33,216 nt of DNA from Myxococcales bacterium (GTDB taxonomy: Bacteria; Myxococcota_A; SURF-8). A model generated the notes under the pieces. The model ran no database searches. It saw only the letters and a list, made by a program, of their open reading frames with translations, and was not told the DNA's origin. The translations under genes and the position numbers were made by a program. Numbering within the stretch: the stretch's first letter is position 1; the number at the start of each line of letters is the position of its first letter. Of the stretch, positions 8,147 through 14,028 are shown one piece after another. The stretch spans positions 1 to 33,216 of the forward strand of contig QZKR01000101.1 in NCBI GenBank assembly GCA_003598065.1, given 5' to 3'.

Positions 8147-9313
8147 ATGCAAACGACGAATGCTTTCTTTGTCCTTCTCGCCGCCCTGATTTTTCTGCTG
8201 CCGGCCTGCTCCGGCGGCGGCGATTCCGCTGATGGCGATACCGGCGCGGCCGATGGGGACGTCGCCGATCGAGACGAAAATCCGGAAACGCCGGATACGG
8301 ACGATGACATCGCCGACGGCGACGCCGCCGATGGCGACGTTACGGACGAGGGTGAGACGGATGGCGACCTCGCGGACGGGGACGAGACGGACGGAGACCT
8401 CGCGGATCAAGATCCGATGGACGACGACCCCGCCGATGAAGATCCCGCCGACGAAGACGAATCGGACGGCGATGTCCCCGACGGCGACGAAACGGACGGC
8501 GACGTTCCCGATGGCGACGAAACGGACGGCGACGTTCCCGATGGCGATGATATCGACTGCGATGTGCAATGCGAACAGGATGACGGCTGCTGCGGTCTAT
8601 GCGGCGGCGAAACGAGTTCCTTCTGCATCGATGAAGAGCAGTCGGAAAGCCTTCTTTGCGTCTGCACCGGTTCGTGCCGGAGCGAAATCGTTTCCTGCGA
8701 AACTTATTGCAGCGATTTGGGTCAGGTCCTTGTCGGATGTCAGGAGGACGCCTGCGTCTGCGCGGATGTCCCGGACGGCGATGTCGCCGATGGCGATCTT
8801 ACGGATGGCGACGACGACTTGGATGAGGTCGAACCGGAAGTAGAGGAAGCGGAGCCGGACCTGGTCGAAACGGACGGCGACGACGCGGAGACGGACGGCG
8901 ACGCCTTCGAGGAAGATACGGCGGTGAATGTCTGTTCGCCGAACTACGAGATCTTCTGCGACCAGACGCACGAGCACGACAACGGCGAGCAGGGGGCGGC
9001 TTTGTTCGACGCTTACGCCTGCCTGCCCGGTATTGCCGAAACCGGACCCGAAGTCGTGTATCGCTTCACCTCGTTTTGCGAAGGAACCTTCACCGCCGAA
9101 CTGGTCGGCGCCGAGCCGGGCGTGAATCTCGACCTCCTGCTGCTGGACTACTGCAACGACGCCCGTTGCTACGATAAGTCGGCCGGGCCGAGCGGCGCCG
9201 AAACGCTCACCTTCGCGCTTGGCGAATTCCAGACGCGTTACCTGATCGTCGAAGGCCGGTCGGGCGGAGTTGGCGGCTACTCGCTCAGCATGACCTGCGC
9301 CTGCGCGCGGTAA
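8147..9313 (+). CDS. DGD-linker lipoprotein with C-terminal PPC-like domain
   Basis: A 388-residue predicted lipoprotein with lipobox LLPAC (Cys21). Residues 25-140 are dominated by (xx)DGD pentapeptide-like units. A short Cys-rich module of about 65 residues (DCDVQCEQDDGCCGLCGGE onward) follows, then a second acidic linker. The C-terminal 125 residues are a beta-rich domain with TGPEVVYRFTS and NLDLLLLDYCNDARC that aligns by eye with residues 243-363 of the preceding lipoprotein. The two are therefore paralogues sharing a PPC-like domain, here at the C terminus. Upstream lie a perfect TATAAT and an SD (GGGAG). Downstream a hairpin with a T-rich tail (9340-9377) probably ends the transcript. 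The function is unknown; surface exposure is inferred from the lipobox and the extracellular-type Cys content. Confidence 0.85.
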   Translation: MQTTNAFFVLLAALIFLLPACSGGGDSADGDTGAADGDVADRDENPETPDTDDDIADGDAADGDVTDEGETDGDLADGDETDGDLADQDPMDDDPADEDPADEDESDGDVPDGDETDGDVPDGDETDGDVPDGDDIDCDVQCEQDDGCCGLCGGETSSFCIDEEQSESLLCVCTGSCRSEIVSCETYCSDLGQVLVGCQEDACVCADVPDGDVADGDLTDGDDDLDEVEPEVEEAEPDLVETDGDDAETDGDAFEEDTAVNVCSPNYEIFCDQTHEHDNGEQGAALFDAYACLPGIAETGPEVVYRFTSFCEGTFTAELVGAEPGVNLDLLLLDYCNDARCYDKSAGPSGAETLTFALGEFQTRYLIVEGRSGGVGGYSLSMTCACAR

Positions 9314-9339
9314 GGTGGAGGCGGGGCCCCGTTTGAGTT

Positions 9340-9377
9340 GGAGCAGGATTGTATCCTGCTCCATACGTTTTCTTTTT
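9340..9377 (+). terminator. hairpin plus T-rich tail after lipoprotein 8147
   Basis: GGAGCAGGAT (9340-9349), a TGT loop, ATCCTGCTCC (9353-9362): a perfect 10-bp stem. T-rich TTTTCTTTTTT begins about six bases later. It can act as a rho-independent terminator, but it also belongs to a repeated hairpin family (see 9398-9421). Confidence 0.55.
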
Positions 9378-9397
9378 TAGACAAATGCGAAAAGCTT

Positions 9398-9421
9398 GGA
9401 GCAGGTTGAAAAACCTGCTCC
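9398..9421. repeat. GAAA-loop hairpin repeat, copy 1
   Basis: GGAGCAGGTT (9398-9407), GAAA tetraloop, AACCTGCTCC (9412-9421). The inner 20 bases are identical to those at 20448-20467, 11 kb away, so this is a dispersed short hairpin repeat and not an isolated terminator. Confidence 0.7.
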
Positions 9422-9424
9422 AAC

Positions 9425-9490
9425 GCAGGCGAAGGCTCAGCGGACGGCGACATCGACGGCGAGCCTCTCGCCGACGGCGGCTGCACTTAA
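9425..9490 (+). pseudogene. remnant 3' end of a DGD-type lipoprotein gene
   Basis: The frame reads A-G-E-G-S-A-D-G-D-I-D-G-E-P-L-A-D-G-G-C and then T-stop. The DGD units and GGCT terminus match the end of the 5915 lipoprotein (HGGCT-stop). The frame closes 15 bases upstream (TGA at 9407-9409) inside the hairpin repeat, and no start codon or signal peptide remains. Most likely a decayed tail joined to the hairpin elements by deletion. It is short, so chance cannot be excluded. Confidence 0.45.
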
Positions 9491-9516
9491 AAGTAGTCCC
9501 TCCGTTCCATCATGTC

Positions 9517-11151
9517 TCAAAAGGCCGAACGCGAGGACGGGGGACAAGCCACCCATTCTGAAAAGTAGAGATATTCCGGCGTTCCATCGCAGTCGTAATC
9601 CTCTTCAGTCGCCTGCAGGCTTCCGTTGACGTCGTAGGCGTAGGATTTGCAATAATCCAAAGTTCCATCGCAGCCGTAATCCACTTCAGTCGCCAACACG
9701 TTTCCGTCCGTGTCGTAAATCCAGGTCCCGCAATTTACCTGCACTTCGTCGCAATGGTAATCATATTGGCTGGCAATCACGTTTCCGTGGGCGTCGTAGG
9801 TCCAGGAATAGCAATCGTCCGGCGTTCCGTCGCATAGGCCGTCGTAATTGTGGCTCAGCATGTTTCCATCGGCGTCATAGGTCCAGGATTCGCAATAATC
9901 ATTATCTCCGTACGTTCCCCTGCCGTCACAGCCATCGTCCAGTCGTTCGGTCAACATGTTTCCGCCGGCGTCGTAAGTCCAGGAATCGCATCTGTCCGGC
10001 GTTCCGTCGCAATTGCCGTCGAACAGAAAAGTCAGTTTGTTTCCATCGCCGTCATAGGTCCAGACGTGGCAATGGGTCAGTATTCCATTGCAATCAAATT
10101 GCCAGGTCAGCTCGTTTCCTTGGGCGTCGTAAGTCCAGGACTCGCAATCGTCCGGCGTTCCGTCGCAATAGGCATCGTAATTGTAGGTCAGCTTGTTTCC
10201 GTTGGCGTTGTATGTGTAAAATCTGCATTGATCCGGCATCCCGTCGCAACTGAAATCCTCTTGGTAGGTCAGCGTGTTCCCATTGGCATCGTAGGTCCGC
10301 GACCAGCACAAATCCACCCCTCCCAATAGTCCATCGCAGCCGCCGTCCATGTGGTAGGTTAGCTCGTTCCCCTGGGTATCGTAGGTGTAGAAGCTGCATT
10401 TATCCGGTATTCCGTCGCAATTTCCGTCGTATTGGGAGGTCAGCCTGTTTCCATCGGCGTCGTAAGAGTAGAAGTCGCACTTATTCGGCGCTTCATCGCA
10501 ATTATCGTCCCAGTGGCGGTAGGTCAGGTTATTCCCATTGGCGTCATAGGTCCAGGATTCGCATTCGTCCGGCGCTCCGTCGCAGTACCTGTCGTATCGG
10601 TCGGTCAGTTTTTTCCCGTTGGCTTCGTAGGTGTAGGAATAGCAGGAATCCCCGTTTCCCGGTCCATCGCAATTGTCGTCTATCCGTAGGCTCAGTTCGC
10701 GCCCGCTGGCGTCGTAAGTGTAGGATGTGCATTTATCCGGCGTTCCGTCGCAGCCGTCGTCCGTTTGGTGGGCCAGTGTGTTTCCATCGGCGTCCACAAT
10801 CTTGGAAAAGCACTCGTCCAGTATTCCGTCGTCATTGTTGTCGCTTTGGTAGGTTAGCTTTTCACAATATCCCCCGTTTTCGTCGCCATCGCTCTGGCTA
10901 TCCTCCTCGGCCTCATCACCGTCGATGACGTCGCCGTCCGAAACGCCGTCATCGACGGATTCGTCCGGCTCCGCATCGCCGTCTTGACCGTCGAGGTCGC
11001 CATCGCCGGTTTCGGAAGCGTCGTCATCGGACGGCGTATCCTCTCCCATGTCGCCATCCTCTCCTTCCTGGGAAAGAGAACATCCCAGAAGAAGAAAGAG
11101 AGTCAAGAGAACGACGAGCGGCCGCCCCAATTCCGATGCCTGACGTGTCAT
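9517..11151 (-). CDS. lipoprotein with about 15 hybrid YD / thrombospondin-3-like repeats
   Basis: A 544-residue predicted lipoprotein. The lipobox LLLGC gives Cys24, followed by an acidic linker with scattered DGD units (residues 30-92). From C96 to about residue 530 the protein is built of roughly 15 repeats of about 27 residues with the consensus C-x-S-W-T-Y-D-A-x-G-N-x-L-T, then about five residues, then D-x-N-C-D-G-x-P-D-x. The first half resembles the YDxxGN core of RHS/YD repeats. The second half resembles the Asp-rich, Cys-paired Ca-binding loops of thrombospondin type-3 repeats. There is no C-terminal RHS core, DPxG cleavage motif or toxin domain, so it is not a classical RHS toxin. 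The last residues after EYLYFSEW (ending SSRSAF) do not follow the repeat and may be altered sequence. An elongated, disulfide-braced, metal-binding surface rod is the best structural guess; the partner is unknown. Confidence 0.85.
   Translation of the reverse strand: MTRQASELGRPLVVLLTLFLLLGCSLSQEGEDGDMGEDTPSDDDASETGDGDLDGQDGDAEPDESVDDGVSDGDVIDGDEAEEDSQSDGDENGGYCEKLTYQSDNNDDGILDECFSKIVDADGNTLAHQTDDGCDGTPDKCTSYTYDASGRELSLRIDDNCDGPGNGDSCYSYTYEANGKKLTDRYDRYCDGAPDECESWTYDANGNNLTYRHWDDNCDEAPNKCDFYSYDADGNRLTSQYDGNCDGIPDKCSFYTYDTQGNELTYHMDGGCDGLLGGVDLCWSRTYDANGNTLTYQEDFSCDGMPDQCRFYTYNANGNKLTYNYDAYCDGTPDDCESWTYDAQGNELTWQFDCNGILTHCHVWTYDGDGNKLTFLFDGNCDGTPDRCDSWTYDAGGNMLTERLDDGCDGRGTYGDNDYCESWTYDADGNMLSHNYDGLCDGTPDDCYSWTYDAHGNVIASQYDYHCDEVQVNCGTWIYDTDGNVLATEVDYGCDGTLDYCKSYAYDVNGSLQATEEDYDCDGTPEYLYFSEWVACPPSSRSAF
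9562..10866 (-). repeat. tandem array of about 81-bp coding repeats
   Basis: About 15 tandem units within the lipoprotein gene, most 81 bp, with a few longer inserts (GPGNGDS, LLGGVDL, GRGTYGDND) in place of GTPDK. Units diverge but keep GGN/NGN and CDG codons; the most regular ones are in the middle. Confidence 0.85.
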
Positions 11152-11310
11152 GGGTCAATCCCTTCTCCCGGCATTTTCGTTCGTAGGCAAATGATTAGTC
11201 GCATGTTTTTGACGATCGGATCAAATTATTTCGCAGGCCGGAAGAGAGCGGGGGGATAACGCAACAAGTTGCTCGACCAAGCTGCACCTAAAAAATAATG
11301 AAGCGGGGGC

Positions 11311-11394
11311 GTAGGGGAGGATGAAGCGCCGCAGGTGCGGAATCCTCCCGAAATGGGAAACGGGCGGATTTCGCTATGCTTCATCCGCCCCTAC
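11311..11394. repeat. 84-bp palindromic element, copy 2
   Basis: Identical to 7969-8052 at 83 of 84 positions (one C/T difference in the inner hairpin) and in the same orientation. It occupies much of the 278-bp region between the start of the repeat lipoprotein (11151, minus) and the end of the radical SAM gene (11430, minus). The two genes flanking this copy share no sequence with those flanking copy 1, which supports a mobile palindrome over a duplicated gene block. Confidence 0.85.
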
Positions 11395-11429
11395 GGCTTG
11401 CCGCCGGCACGAACGGCCAATGAGCGAAT

Positions 11430-13043
11430 CTACGCCGGCGCGGAAGCGGGCGAAAGCGACAAGGCCGCCGCCGCCGCGCGCACTTGGCGGGCGATCTCGC
11501 CCAGATCCGTCCGGAAGTCGAAGGAAATCTGCACGCGCCGGGCGCGCTCGGCCAGCTTGAGCGCCTTCAGGTAGATGTCGTTCGCCCCCCGCCACTCCTT
11601 GTGCATTCGCCGCGCGTAGAGGTAGACGGCGCTTTTCGTCAGATAGCCCGAGGCCATGTACTTCATCGTGCGCCAGCGGGAATAGAACCGCGCGTGCCCC
11701 TTGATCTGCGCCCATTGCAGCCGCCAGGGGGACATGTTTTTCGGGGTGAAGACGACGTGCTGGCCGTCGTAGAGGGAATAGTCGCTGATCGCGATGCGCC
11801 CCTCGCGCGACAAGTCGTCGAACAGCGGCGTCCCCGGCAGGGGCGTGAGAATCAAAAACTGCGTGGTGAGGATGCCGGAATCGACGGCGAAGCGGATGGT
11901 GCTGTCCAGCGCCGCCGGCGTGTCGCTGTCGAAGCCGAAGACGAACATGCCGTGCACGTCCACGCCGACCTCGCGGAAGCGGTTCACGGCGCGGACCATG
12001 TCGTCCACCGTCTGGCGCTTGTTCATCTCCACCAGCGCCTCGGGATTGACCGATTCGAAGCCGATGTAGACGTTGGAGCAGTTTGTAGCCTGCATCAGCG
12101 CCAGCAGTTCGTCGTCGCGGGCGGCGTCGGAACGCACCTGCGCCGACCAGGCCGAAAACAGATTGCGTTCCAGCTTGGCCTTGCTCACCAACTCCCTGGC
12201 GCGCGCCCGGTCGGCCGTAAAGTTGTCGTCGTAGAAGAAAATGTAAGGCTTCAGGTCCTTGTAGCGTTCCAGTTCGGCCAGCATGTTGTCCACGGAGCGG
12301 AAGCGCATTTTGCGCCCGAACATGCCGATCACCGAGCAGAAACGGCAGCCGAACGGGCAGCCGCGCGACGACTGGATGGGAATGATCGGCACGGAGCCGA
12401 AGCTTTTCACCTGCGTCCAGCCGACGATCAGGCCGAAGTCGGGGAAGGGCAGGGAATCGAGGTCGTCCACCGCGCCCGTCAGCGGATTGTGGCGGATCGT
12501 CCCCTCCGCGTCGCGCCAGGAGAGGTTGGGCACGGCGTCGTAGCTCTCGCCGCGGGCCACGGCGTCCAGAAGCAGCGGGAACGCCTTCTCGCCCTCGCCG
12601 CGCACCACCAGCGGGCAATGGGCCAGCGCCTCGTCGGCCAGAAACGTGACGTGCGGCCCTCCCATGACCACCGGCCGGCCGTATTCGGAGAGCGCCTCGG
12701 CGATCGCGTAGGCGCGCGGGGCGGTGGAGGTGATCGTCGAGATGCCCACCAGATCGGCGGTGAGCGGCTCGCGCCAGTCGATTTCCGCGATGTCCTCGAC
12801 GTAGATTTTAACCTCCCATCCCAGGTCGCGGGCGATCGTGCCCAGAAGCACCACGCCCAGGCGGGGGAGTTTCATCGCCGAGAAAACGTGCTTGCCCGGG
12901 GCCTTGGGCTCGATCAGGACGAGCTTTCGCCGCCTGCCGGTTCCGGCGGCGAGACCGGCGTCGGGTTCGCCTCCCTGGCGCGCGAGTACCGCTTGCGCAT
13001 GGACGATATTTCGCTTCGTTTCTCCTTGAGGAGTTTTCGCCAT
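11430..13043 (-). CDS. B12-binding domain / radical SAM protein
   Basis: A 537-residue enzyme. Residues about 42-160 form a cobalamin-binding-like Rossmann domain (LVLIEPKAPGKH, DLVGISTITSTAPRAY, VVMGGPHVTF, VVRGEGE). The radical SAM core follows with C229-x3-C233-x2-C236 (SRGCPFGCRFC) for the 4Fe-4S cluster. The family commonly performs SAM-dependent methylation or radical modification of lipids, cofactors or natural products; the substrate here is unknown. The ATG at 13043 is the only ATG, GTG or TTG in this frame upstream of the domain, and AAAGGA stands eight bases before it. That places the first 43 codons inside the 3' end of the MerR gene (130-nt overlap in another frame). The 40-residue basic leader is unusual, as relatives tend to start near LIEPK. 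It is probably co-transcribed with, and controlled by, the MerR protein. Confidence 0.87.
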   Translation of the reverse strand: MAKTPQGETKRNIVHAQAVLARQGGEPDAGLAAGTGRRRKLVLIEPKAPGKHVFSAMKLPRLGVVLLGTIARDLGWEVKIYVEDIAEIDWREPLTADLVGISTITSTAPRAYAIAEALSEYGRPVVMGGPHVTFLADEALAHCPLVVRGEGEKAFPLLLDAVARGESYDAVPNLSWRDAEGTIRHNPLTGAVDDLDSLPFPDFGLIVGWTQVKSFGSVPIIPIQSSRGCPFGCRFCSVIGMFGRKMRFRSVDNMLAELERYKDLKPYIFFYDDNFTADRARARELVSKAKLERNLFSAWSAQVRSDAARDDELLALMQATNCSNVYIGFESVNPEALVEMNKRQTVDDMVRAVNRFREVGVDVHGMFVFGFDSDTPAALDSTIRFAVDSGILTTQFLILTPLPGTPLFDDLSREGRIAISDYSLYDGQHVVFTPKNMSPWRLQWAQIKGHARFYSRWRTMKYMASGYLTKSAVYLYARRMHKEWRGANDIYLKALKLAERARRVQISFDFRTDLGEIARQVRAAAAALSLSPASAPA

Positions 13044-13672
13044 CGATCGATTCCTTTGCTTAAGGAGTCTATTCGTTGCGACACCTGTTCGATTTGGTTG
13101 CGCATGGCGTCCAGCAGATCGAGGACGCGGTCGTCGCCGCCCTCGAAACGGGACGCGGACAGATCGTTGTATATGCGGAATAGATCCGCGATCGCTTTAA
13201 TTTCTTCCAAATTGTAACCAAAAATCTGCAGATCCTGGATCAGGTTGCAGATGGGCACGTAGGATTCGTCGTAAAGGCGGAATCCGCCTTCGCTGCGGCC
13301 GGACGGCTCGATGATGCCGCGCTCCTCCCAATATTTGATCGTGCGGGGGTTGAGACCGCTGCGCGAAGCCAGCTCGCCGACCGTAAGGCAGCGACGCACC
13401 TCGCGGGGGCGGTCCTTTTTCGGCTCCGGCTTGGGCAGGCCGATCTTGCGCGAGATTTTTTTGATTTCCTGGATGCCGAAACCGATCTCGTGCAGGCGGC
13501 GGATCTGCTCCAGACGCGCCAGATCGTCGTCCGCGAAGAGCGGTTCCTTGCCGTCGGCCAGGAAGCTGGGCGGCGCGATTTCCTCGCGGACCCAGGCATG
13601 CAGCAGGTCCGCGGCTATCTTGATCTTTTCGGCGGCTTCTTCGACGGTGTAGATTCTTTCCTGCGCGGACAT
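12914..13672 (-). CDS. tandem MerR-type transcriptional regulator
   Basis: A 252-residue protein with two MerR-like winged-helix modules. Residues 6-75 (YTVEEAAEKIKIAADLLHAWVRE, then LARLEQIRRLHEIGFGIQEI) form a degenerate first module. Residues 95-165 are a canonical MerR DNA-binding domain (LTVGELASRSGLNPRTIKYWEERG, GGFRLYDE, LIQDLQIFGYNLEEI). A predicted coiled coil at 185-230 would mediate dimerisation, and a Pro/Gly/Ser-rich tail ends at TGA 12914-12916. There is no metal-binding Cys pattern or B12 domain, so the ligand is unknown. The gene overlaps the radical SAM gene and has a strong promoter-like sequence upstream with a palindrome near the likely transcription start, consistent with autoregulation. 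Its context suggests it controls the radical SAM enzyme. Confidence 0.87.
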   Translation of the reverse strand: MSAQERIYTVEEAAEKIKIAADLLHAWVREEIAPPSFLADGKEPLFADDDLARLEQIRRLHEIGFGIQEIKKISRKIGLPKPEPKKDRPREVRRCLTVGELASRSGLNPRTIKYWEERGIIEPSGRSEGGFRLYDESYVPICNLIQDLQIFGYNLEEIKAIADLFRIYNDLSASRFEGGDDRVLDLLDAMRNQIEQVSQRIDSLSKGIDRWRKLLKEKRSEISSMRKRYSRAREANPTPVSPPEPAGGESSS

Positions 13673-13701
13673 GACGTTTCCTCGGGGGAAATGAAACTAT
13701 C

Positions 13702-13715
13702 AGTATACGTACACT
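13702..13715. promoter_or_regulatory. candidate operator overlapping MerR-gene promoter start
   Basis: AGTATACGTACACT, a near-palindrome around a perfect TACGTA core (one mismatched pair). It overlaps the edge of the -10 hexamer and the expected transcription start of the minus-strand MerR gene. Autoregulation by the tandem-MerR protein is an inference. Confidence 0.35.
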
Positions 13716-13742
13716 TATATTCCTCCTTTCGCCGGACGTCAA
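13714..13742 (-). promoter_or_regulatory. sigma-70-like promoter for the MerR / radical SAM operon
   Basis: On the minus strand TTGACG (13742-13737), a 17-base spacer, then TATAAG (13719-13714); five of six matches in each box. It lies 42 bases upstream of the ATG. It is the best-matching promoter in the 356-bp divergent region 13673-14028. Confidence 0.6.
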
Positions 13743-13924
13743 GAATAATGTTCCAGGGTGGAAATTAATCTTTTCCGCGCGCTTCCGGCGCGGCTGGGAT
13801 CGGTTGGCCCGAAATGGGCCGGATTCGGATAAGCGGCGGAAGATACGCCGGTTTGAGGAATCTCTCTTCGTCATCCCGGGAATAAAAATTTGCCTCCGCT
13901 TGTCCGTCATAGCGCAGGCAGGCC

Positions 13925-13952
13925 TTGACTTTTCGACGGGGTATTCTAGGAT
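13925..13952 (+). promoter_or_regulatory. sigma-70-like promoter for the M30-like lipoprotein
   Basis: TTGACT (13925-13930), a 16-base spacer and TAGGAT (13947-13952), giving a leader of about 70 bases before ATG 14029. It sits in the 13673-14028 intergenic region, where I see no gene. Confidence 0.45.
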
Positions 13953-14028
13953 ATTGACGCATTCAAGCGGAATCGCAGGGGCCACATCAAACCAGGGCCG
14001 AAGCCGGGGGAGCAAGAGGAGACGAACC

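Noticed and set aside
9517-11151. RHS/Tc-toxin or polymorphic toxin gene
   Set aside because: YD-like motifs are present, but there is no RHS core, no DPxG autoproteolysis site and no variable toxin tip; the unit also contains a Cys/Ca-loop half foreign to RHS.
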